Assembly (NCBI RefSeq): GCF_000685275.1
Contig: NZ_ARYK01000009.1
Location: forward strand, 61,530-125,529
Length of the DNA stretch: 64,000 nt
Direction: 5' to 3'
From: Hyphomonas johnsonii MHS-2
Lineage (GTDB): Bacteria > Pseudomonadota > Alphaproteobacteria > Caulobacterales > Hyphomonadaceae
The position numbers and the translations under genes are program-made. Within the stretch, counting starts at the first letter, position 1; each line of letters begins with the position of its first letter. Below the pieces are notes generated by a model, which ran no database searches, was not told the origin of the DNA, and saw nothing but the letters and a program-made list of their open reading frames with translations. This document shows positions 10,559-20,061 of this stretch, in pieces.

Positions 10559-12043
10559 ATGGTTGCGAAGCCATCAAAATCCGACACGCGCATTGCGATA
10601 CTCGGCGCCGGCATGAGCGGCCTCGGCATGGCGGCCCGGCTCAAGGCGGCCGGATACACCACGTTTGATATTTTCGAGAAGTCGGACGGCGTCGGCGGCA
10701 CCTGGCGCGACAATACCTATCCGGGCTGCGGTTGCGATGTGCCGAGCCACCTCTATTCCTATTCCTTCGACCTCAATCCCGACTGGGACTACAAATGGTC
10801 GCTCCAGCCGCAGATCCTGAAATATTTCGAGGATTTTGCCGACAAGAACGACCTGCGCCCGCATTGCCGCTTCAATACCGAGATCACCGATTGCACCTAT
10901 GACGAGGCAAGCGCCACATGGACACTGACCGAGCGGTCCGGCGCGAGCCATACGGCCGATGTCGTCGTCTCGGGCCTCGGCCAGCTCAATGTTCCGTCGA
11001 TCCCGGACTTCAAGGGCAAGGACAGTTTCGCGGGCGCGACCTTCCACTCGGCCCGGTGGGACCATTCGGTCGATCTCGACGGCAAGACGGTCTGCGTCAT
11101 CGGTAACGGGCCCAGCGCCGTCCAGTTCGTTCCGGAAATCCAGAAGCGTGTCGGCAAGCTGATCAACTTCCAGCGCTCGCCGGCCTGGTGTCGCCCGCGC
11201 GGACAGCGCGAATACACCGCCAGCGACAAGAAGGCATTCCGCTCCCAGCCCTGGCGCATCAACTGGTATCGCTGGCGCATCCGGGCCTATGCCGATTTCG
11301 GATTCGGCGCCTTCATGCAGAAATCGCCGATGGGCATGTCGAGATCGCTGAAGAAAATGTGCGCCGATCACCTCGAGGACCAGGTCAAGGACGAAGGCCT
11401 GCGAGCCCTGCTGACACCGGACTTCGAACCGGGCTGCAAGCGGATTCTCATCTCGGACGACTATTACCCCGCGCTCTGCCAGCCGAATGTCGAGGTCATC
11501 CGGCAGGGCGTCCGCGAGATCACGCCGGAAGGCGTCGTCGGTGAGGATGGCGTGCTGCGCAAGTGTGATGTCATCATCTTCGCCACCGGCTTCCAGTCGA
11601 CGGAATTCCTGACACCGATGACGGTTCATGGCCGGGGGTCTGTCAGTCTCGACGCAGCATGGCAGGATGGCGCGGAAGCGTTCAAGGGCGTCGCCGTTGC
11701 CGGTTTTCCCAACCTGTTCCTGCTCTACGGCCCGAACACCAATCTCGGGCACAATTCGATCATCCTGATGGTGGAGCGCCAGATCGATTACATCATCCAG
11801 TGTATCGACAAGATTTCCGAACCCGGGATCGCAAGCGTCGATGTCACGCCATCATCCATGCGTGCCTATAATGACGCCCTGCAGGCGGACCTGTCGAAGA
11901 CGGTCTGGGCGGGAGACTGCGCCAGCTGGTACAAGACCGAGAGCGGCAAGGTCACCAATAACTGGTCGGGCAAGACGACAGCCTATGCAGCCGAAATGAA
12001 AGCGCCTGACTGGGCCGACTTCCAGATCGTGCGGGCGAACTGA
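10559..12043 (+). CDS. Baeyer-Villiger-type flavin monooxygenase
   Basis: The 494-residue FAD- and NADPH-dependent enzyme is expected to insert oxygen into ketones, giving esters or lactones, or to oxidise a heteroatom. An FAD-binding GAGMSGLG motif lies at about residues 16-23, followed by GGTWRDNTYPGCGCDVPS. The Baeyer-Villiger fingerprint FxGxxxHxxxW[P/D] is present as FAGATFHSARWD (157-168). A second Rossmann motif GNGPSA for NADPH follows near 180, and a late FATGFQ block closes the core. Length fits type I BVMOs without N-terminal extension. The real substrate is unknown. It converges on the RND pump gene with a nine-base gap. Confidence 0.88.
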   Translation: MVAKPSKSDTRIAILGAGMSGLGMAARLKAAGYTTFDIFEKSDGVGGTWRDNTYPGCGCDVPSHLYSYSFDLNPDWDYKWSLQPQILKYFEDFADKNDLRPHCRFNTEITDCTYDEASATWTLTERSGASHTADVVVSGLGQLNVPSIPDFKGKDSFAGATFHSARWDHSVDLDGKTVCVIGNGPSAVQFVPEIQKRVGKLINFQRSPAWCRPRGQREYTASDKKAFRSQPWRINWYRWRIRAYADFGFGAFMQKSPMGMSRSLKKMCADHLEDQVKDEGLRALLTPDFEPGCKRILISDDYYPALCQPNVEVIRQGVREITPEGVVGEDGVLRKCDVIIFATGFQSTEFLTPMTVHGRGSVSLDAAWQDGAEAFKGVAVAGFPNLFLLYGPNTNLGHNSIILMVERQIDYIIQCIDKISEPGIASVDVTPSSMRAYNDALQADLSKTVWAGDCASWYKTESGKVTNNWSGKTTAYAAEMKAPDWADFQIVRAN

Positions 12044-12052
12044 TCGCGCAGC

Positions 12053-15000
12053 CTATTCAGCTGCCGGAAGCACACGGTGGTCGTCGTCGTCCTTTTTGCC
12101 GCCGGCCTGGGCCTGCGCGGCAGCGGCGGGCCGTTGGCCGAACATGCCGCTCCGCATCCGGCGCATCCACCGACCAACGCGGTAGGGCACCAGCAGCCAG
12201 ACGGGCGTGACCAGCAGGATCATCGCGGTCGAGAAGGCCAGGCCGAACACGACCGCCGTTGCCAGCTGGACCCACCATTCCGACGACGCGCTGCCGAAAT
12301 TGATTGCGCCATGGGCGAAGTCCACATTGAGCTGGAACACCATCGGCAGCAGGCCGCAGATCGTTGTGCCTGTGGTCAGTAGGATGGGGCGGATACGCTG
12401 GGCGGCTGTGGCGATTGCCGCATATTCCGGCGTGCGTCCGTCGCTGCGCAGGCGATTATAGGTATCGATGAGAACGATATTGTTGTTCACTACAATCCCG
12501 GCGAGGGCGACGACACCTGTCCCAATCATCAGTATGGAAACATAAGGCAGCATCAGTTGGATGCCGACCAGGACACCAGCGGTCGAAATGATCACGGCGG
12601 TGAGTGTCAGGATGACCTGCCAGAAATTATTGAACTCCCACAGCAGGATGACGGCCATCATGAACAGGGCCGACAAGGCGGCGCCTGCGAAGAATGCGCT
12701 GGCTTCGGCGGCATCTTCATCTGCGCCCTCGAACCGGACTTCCACGGTGTCGGGAATATCCTGCTGCGCGAGCCAGTCCTTCAGGTCCGCAACGATGGCG
12801 GCGCCTGCGCCTTGCTCGATCGCATTGGCGCGTACATCGATCACGCGCCTGCCGTCGCGGCGTTCAATCTGGCTGACCCGCGGTGCGGGAATGCGTGTCA
12901 CGAACAGGGACAGCGGCACATTGCCGACAGGGGTTGCGACGCGAAGCTGGTCGATCGCGGTTGCACTCCGGTCGCTCTGCGGGAACCGCACGCGGATATC
13001 GACTTCATCGGGCGCATCATCTGGGCGGTAGCGACCGACAAGGATGCCATTGGTGATCAGCTGGACAGCCGCGCCGACCTGCGAGATGTCCACGCCGAAC
13101 TTGCCGGCTTCCGACCGATCCACTTCCAGCTGGTATTCGATGCCGGGAAGGGGGCGCGTATCGTCAATCTCGTGCAGTGAACTCAAGCTTTCGAGCTTGG
13201 TGCGCAAAAGCGCTGCGGTCGCATTCAGGGCGGCGCCGTCTTCCGACAGCAGCGCGATCTGGACGTCCTTGCCAGCCGGCGGTCCCTGTTCGCGGGCCTG
13301 TATCTGGTATCTGAGACCGGGAACGGCGTCGAGCAGTTCGCGGACATGAACAAGGGTCTCGCGCCCGTCATGCACGCCGTCATCTGTCGCGAGATCGAGG
13401 AGAATCTGGCCAATCGTATCAACGGGCGGGGACGCGCTGCCAAAGCTGATCCCGCCTTCATTCGAATTGCCTGACCGGGTCGAAATGTCTTCGATACCGT
13501 CGACATGGTTGATGGCGGCTTCGGCGCGCCGGACAAGTGTTGCTTCTTCCGCAGCCGACAGACTGCCCTGGGCCTGGACGAACACGTAGGCTTGCTCAGG
13601 CTCGATATCGAGGAAGAGTTCGGATTTGTGTGGCGTCGAACCGAACCACACGAATATGAGGATCACCGAGCCGAGTGCACCGGCCGTCACCATCAGGGGA
13701 CGGGCGATCAGGCCCTTGATGAGTTTGACATACGCCCCCAGCCAGCCCTTGGCCTGTCCCGGATCGGCGTCGGCGGCGAGGGCTGCGAGGTCTTCGTTCG
13801 TGCCACTCGGGCGCGCACCGATCACAGAGCCCAGCACGGGCAGGAAGATCAGCGCCATCACGAGCGATGCCGACAACACGAAGATCAGCGTGATGGGCAG
13901 GTAGGCCATGAACTTGCCGGGCATGGAATTCCAGAACAGGAACGGCACGAACGCCGCGAGCGTGGTCGCATTTGATGCCACCACCGGCCAGAACATGCGC
14001 TTGCCGGCCAGGGCATAGGCCTCCTTGCGGTTCAGTCCTTCCGCCATCTTCCGGTCGGCATATTCCGTCACGACAATCGCGCCATCGACGAGGATGCCGA
14101 CAGCGATCACCATGCCGAACATGACCATCATGTTGATGGTGTAGCCAAAGGCACCAAGGATCAGGAAGGCCATCACGAACGAGGACGGCACTGAAATGCC
14201 GACCAGCAGGGCAGAGCGCCAACCCAGCGCGGCAACACAGATGATCATCACCAGCAACACGGCCGTGACAATCGAGCTCTGCAACTGGCCAAGCTGTTCA
14301 CCAATCAGTTCGGATGCGTCGGACGTGATCTGCGCCTTGACGGTCGACGGCCAGCTTTTTTCGGATTCGTCGATGGTCGCCCGCACGAAATTGGCCGTAT
14401 CGAGAATATTGGCCCCTGTGCGCTTGACCACTTCGATCAGCAGCGCTGGCTGGCCGTTGAAGGTCGCATACCCGGTCGCGTCCTTGTATGTGCGGCGGAC
14501 TTCGGCCACGTCCGACAGCGTCACGACCGAGTTTTCCGTGCGCCGGATCGGCAGGCTCAACGCATCGTTTGCCGTCCGGATCAGGCCCGACACCTTGACC
14601 GCAAAACTGCCTTCGCCCGTATCGATCTGGCCGGCCGGCACGAGCTGGTTGTTTGCCGAAACGACCTGGAAGATTTCCTGGTAGGAGATGTTGTAGGTTT
14701 CCAGCTTTACCGGATCGATGATGATCTCCAGCACGTCTTCGCGCCGGCCAACGATGCGGGCCTCGAGAATGCCTGCGTCTCGCTCCAGGCGATCCTGGAG
14801 GGCCTCGGCGATGGCGTTCAGGCCGCGCTCCGGCGCATCGCCATACAGGTTCACCACCATCACCGGGAACTGGGCGGCGTTGACTTCAGTAATGATCGGC
14901 TCGCGCGCATCGGCCGGAAAATAACGCTTGGCCATGTCCACCTTGTCTTTCACGTCAAGGATGGCCTGGTCGATATCGGACGTCAGCTCGAATTCAAGGA

Positions 15001-15277
15001 CAAGCTGGCCTGCACCCTCGGCGCCATAGCCGCTGAAGGTTTTCAGGCCCTCCAGGGACTGGATTTCCTGTTCGATCGGCTTGACCAGGAGGCGTTCGGC
15101 ATCTTCCGGCGTCACGCCTGCCAGCGGTACGGTGATGCCGACAAAGGGAATCTGGATGTCGGGGTCAGCTTCCTTGGGCAGACCGATATAGGTGGCTGTG
15201 CCGGCAATGATCGCGCACACGAGAATGGCGAGCACCATGCGGGCCCGGCCAATGGCGCCATCGATCAAACTGTTCAT
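12053..15277 (-). CDS. RND efflux transporter, inner-membrane permease (AcrB/HAE superfamily)
   Basis: The 1074-residue protein has the classic RND layout: one membrane segment, a large periplasmic loop, six segments, a second loop and five more segments. It should export small amphipathic compounds by proton antiport as a trimer. The N-terminus is LIDGAIGRARMVLAIL, and the first loop starts with GLPKEADPDIQIPFVGI. In TM4 the usual AcrB Asp-Asp pair reads VDG, so only one Asp is kept, and the TM10 lysine position reads VVNNNIVLID. That points to a divergent subfamily rather than classical AcrB. Its start overlaps the stop of the upstream adaptor gene by four bases. No TolC-type gene is nearby. 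Confidence 0.92.
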   Translation of the reverse strand: MNSLIDGAIGRARMVLAILVCAIIAGTATYIGLPKEADPDIQIPFVGITVPLAGVTPEDAERLLVKPIEQEIQSLEGLKTFSGYGAEGAGQLVLEFELTSDIDQAILDVKDKVDMAKRYFPADAREPIITEVNAAQFPVMVVNLYGDAPERGLNAIAEALQDRLERDAGILEARIVGRREDVLEIIIDPVKLETYNISYQEIFQVVSANNQLVPAGQIDTGEGSFAVKVSGLIRTANDALSLPIRRTENSVVTLSDVAEVRRTYKDATGYATFNGQPALLIEVVKRTGANILDTANFVRATIDESEKSWPSTVKAQITSDASELIGEQLGQLQSSIVTAVLLVMIICVAALGWRSALLVGISVPSSFVMAFLILGAFGYTINMMVMFGMVIAVGILVDGAIVVTEYADRKMAEGLNRKEAYALAGKRMFWPVVASNATTLAAFVPFLFWNSMPGKFMAYLPITLIFVLSASLVMALIFLPVLGSVIGARPSGTNEDLAALAADADPGQAKGWLGAYVKLIKGLIARPLMVTAGALGSVILIFVWFGSTPHKSELFLDIEPEQAYVFVQAQGSLSAAEEATLVRRAEAAINHVDGIEDISTRSGNSNEGGISFGSASPPVDTIGQILLDLATDDGVHDGRETLVHVRELLDAVPGLRYQIQAREQGPPAGKDVQIALLSEDGAALNATAALLRTKLESLSSLHEIDDTRPLPGIEYQLEVDRSEAGKFGVDISQVGAAVQLITNGILVGRYRPDDAPDEVDIRVRFPQSDRSATAIDQLRVATPVGNVPLSLFVTRIPAPRVSQIERRDGRRVIDVRANAIEQGAGAAIVADLKDWLAQQDIPDTVEVRFEGADEDAAEASAFFAGAALSALFMMAVILLWEFNNFWQVILTLTAVIISTAGVLVGIQLMLPYVSILMIGTGVVALAGIVVNNNIVLIDTYNRLRSDGRTPEYAAIATAAQRIRPILLTTGTTICGLLPMVFQLNVDFAHGAINFGSASSEWWVQLATAVVFGLAFSTAMILLVTPVWLLVPYRVGRWMRRMRSGMFGQRPAAAAQAQAGGKKDDDDHRVLPAAE

Positions 15278-16350
15278 TGTACGGCCCCACCAGCCGGAAC
15301 GGGTTTCACTTTCACCCCTTCGCTGAGATAGTCCTGTCCCATCGAGATTACGCGCGCGGTCTCCGGCAGGCCGGTTACCCAGGCACCGCCGACACCCTCG
15401 TCGATCACCTTCACGGGCGCGAACTGGACCGTGTCATCCGCATCAAGATAGCGCAGGCCTAGCTCTCCCGCGTCCGACAGGGTCAGCAGCGCCGGTGAGA
15501 TCAATGTCGCCGGAACGGTGTCCACCGGCAGGATCAGGGAAGCAGAAACGCCTGCGGGAACCACGGCCTCACCCGTGTCGAGTTCAGCTTCGATCAGGAA
15601 CGTGCGGGTCTGCCCGTTTGCGGTACGTGAAATATAGCGGATTTTCGCCGGAAAGGTCTCGCCGCTGGCCAGGCGTGCGGTTGCCGCCATCCCGGTCTTC
15701 AGGCGGCCGGCATATGCCTCGGACACTTCGGCTGCCAGGATCACCGGCGTCATGTCGACCAGCACGCCGCAGGCGGAGCCGGGCGCCAGGAAGTCGCCTG
15801 CTTCAGCCAGCCGGGTTTCGAACACGCCGTCGAACGGCGCACGGATCTGCGTCTTGGAGAGTTCCACCTTCGCCGCGTTTACCGCCGCGTTCGTCGCGTC
15901 CAGTGTGGCCTTGGCAGCCGCTTCGCGATTGGCCGGTGTCAGGCCTTTCGCGGCGAGCTGGCGTGCAGCGTCATAGTCGACCTGAGCAGAGTCGCGCTGG
16001 GCGACGGCTTCGCTCACCCGTGCATTGCGGGCCTCGACATCAAGACCGCAGAGAAGGGTGCCCTTGCGAACGAAACTCCCTTCTTTCGCAGGCGTCGCGA
16101 TGACGGTGCCGGTTGTGCCCGATTTGACCGTCACGGTCCTGTCAGGCGCCGTCCGGCCTTTCGCTTCGAGCAGGACTTCGTGCATCGAACTTGTCACATT
16201 TTCGATAATGGCGTCCGGAAGCGCGTTGGTTGTCTCAGTCACCTGAACCTCGCTCTGGGAACTGATGCTTCCGCGCAGCAGGCTGCGAATGCCGAAATAG
16301 GCAAGGATAACAAGTAGCAAGCTGAGTGCGATGTAGACTGAACGGTTCAC
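15274..16350 (-). CDS. RND efflux periplasmic adaptor (membrane fusion protein)
   Basis: The 358-residue HlyD/AcrA-type adaptor links the RND permease to an outer-membrane channel. It has a single N-terminal membrane anchor (residues 5-24), a lipoyl/barrel-sandwich part (GTVIATPAKEGSFVRKGTLL), an alpha-hairpin of about 60 residues rich in Ala, Gln and Arg, and a beta-barrel with LSDAGELGLRYLD near the end. Translation appears to begin at GTG 16350 with a poor ribosome site (GGAAAG). The gene is first in a two-gene operon and overlaps the permease start by four bases, implying translational coupling. Confidence 0.9.
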   Translation of the reverse strand: MNRSVYIALSLLLVILAYFGIRSLLRGSISSQSEVQVTETTNALPDAIIENVTSSMHEVLLEAKGRTAPDRTVTVKSGTTGTVIATPAKEGSFVRKGTLLCGLDVEARNARVSEAVAQRDSAQVDYDAARQLAAKGLTPANREAAAKATLDATNAAVNAAKVELSKTQIRAPFDGVFETRLAEAGDFLAPGSACGVLVDMTPVILAAEVSEAYAGRLKTGMAATARLASGETFPAKIRYISRTANGQTRTFLIEAELDTGEAVVPAGVSASLILPVDTVPATLISPALLTLSDAGELGLRYLDADDTVQFAPVKVIDEGVGGAWVTGLPETARVISMGQDYLSEGVKVKPVPAGGAVQ

Positions 16351-16382
16351 GAGAGAAGACTTTCCGGGAGAAGATTGTAGTC

Positions 16383-16410
16383 ATTATAGATCACATCGTC
16401 GCCGGTTTAA
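16383..16410 (-). promoter_or_regulatory. Candidate promoter of the RND operon
   Basis: On the minus strand a perfect TATAAT (16388-16383) is preceded at 16 bases by TTAAAC (16410-16405). This lies 33 bases upstream of the adaptor GTG. The rest of the 173-base gap to the transporter gene is AT-richer than the genome but shows no clear operator. Confidence 0.5.
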
Positions 16411-16523
16411 GCGCCGCGGGTTTCTTTACCTAACGGGTTGGCATTGAATTATGGCAAACATGCTGCGTCGTTTTCGCGCCGCACGGTAAGTTATGGTTAA
16501 TCCCTGGCGCTCGGCGGGTGGGA

Positions 16524-17552
16524 TTACATCCAGCGGCGCCAGCGGAAAATGGCGAGCATCAGCCCGGTGGTGCCCAGCAGAACAAGACTGAGGATGGCAA
16601 ATGCCATCGGCGAGTTGATACCTGGCATGCCGCCCAGGTTGACGCCGAACAGGCCCGTCACGAAACTGATCGGCAGGAACACGGCCGAGAGGAGCGACAA
16701 CACGAACAGGCGCTGGTTCGTCAGGTCCGTGCGCTCTTCCATGATCTGCTCCTGCAGGACGACCGAGCGTTCACGGATCGCGTCCAGGTCTTCAGCCAGC
16801 CGGGTAACGCGGTCGACCGATTCCCTGAGTTGCAGCGCAATCGATTCCGGGAACAATCCATCCGCACTGCCTTCACGCAGTAACTGGGACAGCGCCTCGC
16901 GTTGCGGAACCAGGTAGCGGCGCAGGCCCAGCACCGTACGCCGGAATTCAGCGAGTTCGGCGCGCGGCATGCGAACGTCCGGGTCAAGGACCTGATCTTC
17001 GAACGTGTCGGCGCGGGAGTCGAGATTGGCGACCTCCGGCTCCATGCGATTGGTCAGCGCGCTGGCGAGCGCCGCCACAAGGCCGCCATTCGAATTCGGT
17101 GCGTCGCCGGCCAGTATCCATGCCTCGACGTCCCGTGTCGCCTGGACAGGCCGCGCACGCACCGTGATGAGAACCGTGTCGCTCGCCCACATCCGCAGCG
17201 CCACCATGTCTTCCGGGTCGGCGCCTTCGTTCTGGTTCACCGCACGCAGGTTGATCAGGAAGCCGCGGCCATGGTGCTGCGACCGTGGCCGCGTTTCTTC
17301 CTGGACCAGCGCATGTGCGACGACCCGGTCCAGGCCGCTCTTCCGGAAGATCCAGCCGTGTGCCTGTTTTGACAGGCGATTGAGATGGACCCAGTAACGC
17401 GGATATTCCGCCGCCTTGCCCGAGATCAGGTCTTCCCAGGTGAGACGTGTCGGCGCCCCGTCCGCCGCGAACCCGTAGCCGAAAATGAAGGGATCGACCC
17501 CGAGAAGGTCATCTTCAGCGGTCGGGTTCACGAGGGCCGGTTCGATGATCAT
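16524..17552 (-). CDS. zntB: CorA-superfamily transporter, ZntB type
   Basis: The 342-residue inner-membrane metal transporter has a large cytoplasmic N-terminal funnel, a long helix (residues about 200-285), and two C-terminal membrane segments. The signature after TM1 is GVNLGGMPG, the ZntB form of the CorA GMN loop. ZntB proteins move zinc, while CorA moves magnesium, so zinc is the better guess but not proven. The ATG at 17552 immediately follows the TAG of the upstream amidase gene (17553-17555), so the two should be co-transcribed and possibly coupled. Confidence 0.85.
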   Translation of the reverse strand: MIIEPALVNPTAEDDLLGVDPFIFGYGFAADGAPTRLTWEDLISGKAAEYPRYWVHLNRLSKQAHGWIFRKSGLDRVVAHALVQEETRPRSQHHGRGFLINLRAVNQNEGADPEDMVALRMWASDTVLITVRARPVQATRDVEAWILAGDAPNSNGGLVAALASALTNRMEPEVANLDSRADTFEDQVLDPDVRMPRAELAEFRRTVLGLRRYLVPQREALSQLLREGSADGLFPESIALQLRESVDRVTRLAEDLDAIRERSVVLQEQIMEERTDLTNQRLFVLSLLSAVFLPISFVTGLFGVNLGGMPGINSPMAFAILSLVLLGTTGLMLAIFRWRRWM

Positions 17553-19070
17553 CTAGCTGGCGACCACGCCCGGCAGCCTGTCGGCCCAGGGGCGCGCAGC
17601 TTCCAGTTCCAGCGCGAGTTCGAACAGGAGCCCATCGTCGCCCCGTTTGCCCGAGAACATCGACCCGATCGGCAGGCCCGATGGCGACCAGGACAGCGGC
17701 ACGCTCATCGACGCCGCACCTGACACGTTCATCGGTGCCGTGAAGGCGGCGAACGTGACGACACGGTCATACAGCGTGTCAAAGTCCACTGTCGGGGCCT
17801 GTTCGCCCAGCTTCACGGCCGGGCTGCCTGTCACTGGCGTCAGCAGCACGTCAATGCCCTGGTCGGTGAAGCCGGAATCGTAGGCGGCCTCGAACGCCTT
17901 TAGCCAGGCGACAGTTGCGTCCATCTCGCCCCTGCGGGTCATGAACATGTTGGTCAGGCCAAGCGTCCAGGGCTCGACAATGTCAGGACCGATCGGCTTG
18001 CCGGAAAAGTCACTCGCCTGTTGGGCGAATTCGGCTGCGCCGGCAGCCCAGTAGAGCAGGAACTTGTCGAGGAATTCCAGCCCGGAGAAGGACGGCGTGT
18101 AGGCGACGATTTCATGCCCCAGCCCGGTGCAGAGTTTCGCAACATCTTCGAGCGCGGCCTTCGTTTCTGCCGCCACCGGCGTGCCGGCAAAGGCATCGGT
18201 CGAAAAGCCGATCTTCAGCCGTCGCTTCAGCGGCGAGAGGTCTGCGGCGAGGGGCTGGTACGTGCCGTCATTCGTCTGCGTATCGCGGAAAAGGTTCGCC
18301 GAGTCGCGCACCGAAATCGTCACGGCGTGCTGTACCGAGATGTCCACGGGCGGAGCCTCGGCGGCGCCGTGGGCGGGCAGCTGGCCGCGCGAAGGCTTCA
18401 GGCCGAACACGCCGCAGGTGCTGGCCGGGATCCGGATCGAGCCACCGCCATCGCTGGCATGGGCGAACGGGACAACGCGAGCCGCCACCAGTGCGGCCGA
18501 TCCACCGGACGAGCCACCGACAATGCGGGTTGTGTCCCATGGATTGCGCGTGTCGCCGGTCACCAGCGGCTCGGTCGAGGCCATCAGGCCCATCTCGGGC
18601 GAAGTGGTCTTGCCCAGCACCACCACGCCTTCGGCGCGCCATTTCGCCGGCAGCGGGTCATCCTTGCCGGGCATGTACCCCTTGAAGGCACGGCTGCCAT
18701 AATAGGTCGGCGCACCGTTCCAGTTGTGCAGGTCCTTGATGAAGGTCGGCACACCCTGGAACGGGCCAGCCGGCGTTTGGCCGGCGTCGGCGCGGGCAAT
18801 GTCGTAGATGTCGGAGGCGATGGCGTTGAGCTGGCCGTTTACGGCCTGCGCCCGGGCGATCGCTGCGTTGACCTGCTCCAGCGCCGTGGTTTCCCCGGAG
18901 GCTATCGCGGCGGCCATGGCCGTGCCGTCCATGCGCGTCGTTGCGGCAGGTGCCGGAGCGGTGTCCGTTTCCGGCGTGGCTGCCGATACGCTGGGCTTCT
19001 GTCCGCAGGCGGCCAGTGCTGCAAGGGCGCTGCCGCCCAGGAGTGTCCCGCGCCGTGTTAGTTTGACCAT
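17553..19070 (-). CDS. Amidase signature family protein, Tat-exported lipoprotein
   Basis: The 505-residue serine amidase should hydrolyse an amide in the periplasm. The N-terminus carries TRRGTLLGG followed by a hydrophobic stretch and lipobox (LAACG, Cys22), which suggests Tat export and lipid anchoring. The Ser-Ser-Lys triad is visible: Lys112 in FIKDLHN, GGSSGGS at 185-191, and the nucleophile Ser211 in DGGGSIRIP. The ATG at 19070 has GGGAGA nine bases upstream; the frame is open far beyond it but that part is antisense to the kinase gene. The substrate is unknown. It forms a tight pair with the following zntB gene. Confidence 0.88.
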   Translation of the reverse strand: MVKLTRRGTLLGGSALAALAACGQKPSVSAATPETDTAPAPAATTRMDGTAMAAAIASGETTALEQVNAAIARAQAVNGQLNAIASDIYDIARADAGQTPAGPFQGVPTFIKDLHNWNGAPTYYGSRAFKGYMPGKDDPLPAKWRAEGVVVLGKTTSPEMGLMASTEPLVTGDTRNPWDTTRIVGGSSGGSAALVAARVVPFAHASDGGGSIRIPASTCGVFGLKPSRGQLPAHGAAEAPPVDISVQHAVTISVRDSANLFRDTQTNDGTYQPLAADLSPLKRRLKIGFSTDAFAGTPVAAETKAALEDVAKLCTGLGHEIVAYTPSFSGLEFLDKFLLYWAAGAAEFAQQASDFSGKPIGPDIVEPWTLGLTNMFMTRRGEMDATVAWLKAFEAAYDSGFTDQGIDVLLTPVTGSPAVKLGEQAPTVDFDTLYDRVVTFAAFTAPMNVSGAASMSVPLSWSPSGLPIGSMFSGKRGDDGLLFELALELEAARPWADRLPGVVAS

Positions 19071-19148
19071 GATGTATGTTCTCCCGACTCTTTTTCTTAT
19101 GTGCGCTACCGTGTATCGGTCCGGCGGCCAGTGCAAGAGGACGCGCCA

Positions 19149-20054
19149 ATGAGTGCCGACGCCCAATCCAGCCCCGCCGCAGACGTGGATATCACCCCGG
19201 CGCTGGTTCATGCGCTGATCGCGGCCCAGCACCCGGACCTTGCAGACCGTCCGGTCCGCCTGCTCGATGCCGGATGGGACAATGTCATGTACCGGCTGGG
19301 AGACGACCTGCTGGTGCGCCTGCCGCGGCGGGCCGTGGCCGATGCGCCATTGCGCAAGGAACAGGTCTGGCTGCCGCACCTCGCCCCCCACCTGCCGCTT
19401 CCCGTTCCGGTGCCGCTCCGCATCGGCGTGGCGGCCCTGGGCTATCCCTTCACGTGGAGCATCATCCCGTGGATTCCGGGCGAGACGGCTGACATCACCC
19501 CGCCTGATCCGTCCGAGGCGCCCGTGCTGGCGGCTTTCCTGAAAGCGGTGCATCAGCCGGCACCGGCCGATGCACCATCGAATTCGGTCCGTGATTGCCC
19601 CCTCAGCGGCAAGCAGGAAGACACCGAACGCCGCATGGCGATCCTGCGCCAGCAAACCGGCGCCATCACGCCGGGGGTCGAGCGCCTGTGGCAGGTGGCC
19701 CTCGCCACGCCCATCGACCTGCCGCGCACCTGGATCGCGGGAGACGTCCACGCCCGCAACGTTCTCGTCCATGACCGGAAGCTCGCTGGCTTCATCGATT
19801 GGGGCGACATGTGTGTCGCAGATGCAGCAACCGACCTGTCGTCCATCTGGGGACTGTTCGATGATCCCTCCGCGCGGGATGCTGCGATCGCAGCCTATGG
19901 CATGACGCCCGCCACGCAGGCCCGCGCGATGGGCTGGTCCGTCTTCTATGGTGTGATCCTGCTCGAGACCGGCCGCCACGACACGCCGCGCCATGCTGCC
20001 ATGGGCGAGGCGATCCTGCGCCGGCTCACCCATGATTCTGCGCGGTTCGCCTGA
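19149..20054 (+). CDS. Aminoglycoside phosphotransferase/choline kinase-family kinase
   Basis: The 301-residue protein has the small-molecule kinase fold. It carries a catalytic-loop variant WIAGDVHARNVLV (HGD-H-N replaced by AGD-H-N) near residues 195-207 and a metal-binding GFIDWGDMCVADAATDL block near 212-228. An N-lobe LLDAGWDNVMYRLGDDLLVRLPRR binds nucleotide. Family members phosphorylate aminoglycosides, homoserine, choline or sugars, so the substrate cannot be assigned and resistance should not be assumed. The ATG at 19149 has AGAGGA about seven bases upstream. It is divergent from the amidase gene. Confidence 0.8.
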   Translation: MSADAQSSPAADVDITPALVHALIAAQHPDLADRPVRLLDAGWDNVMYRLGDDLLVRLPRRAVADAPLRKEQVWLPHLAPHLPLPVPVPLRIGVAALGYPFTWSIIPWIPGETADITPPDPSEAPVLAAFLKAVHQPAPADAPSNSVRDCPLSGKQEDTERRMAILRQQTGAITPGVERLWQVALATPIDLPRTWIAGDVHARNVLVHDRKLAGFIDWGDMCVADAATDLSSIWGLFDDPSARDAAIAAYGMTPATQARAMGWSVFYGVILLETGRHDTPRHAAMGEAILRRLTHDSARFA

Positions 20055-20061
20055 CGCGGTT

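Noticed and set aside
19149..20054. The APH-family kinase as an antibiotic-resistance gene.
   Set aside because: The catalytic loop departs from aminoglycoside enzymes and there is no mobile context; the family has many metabolic kinases.
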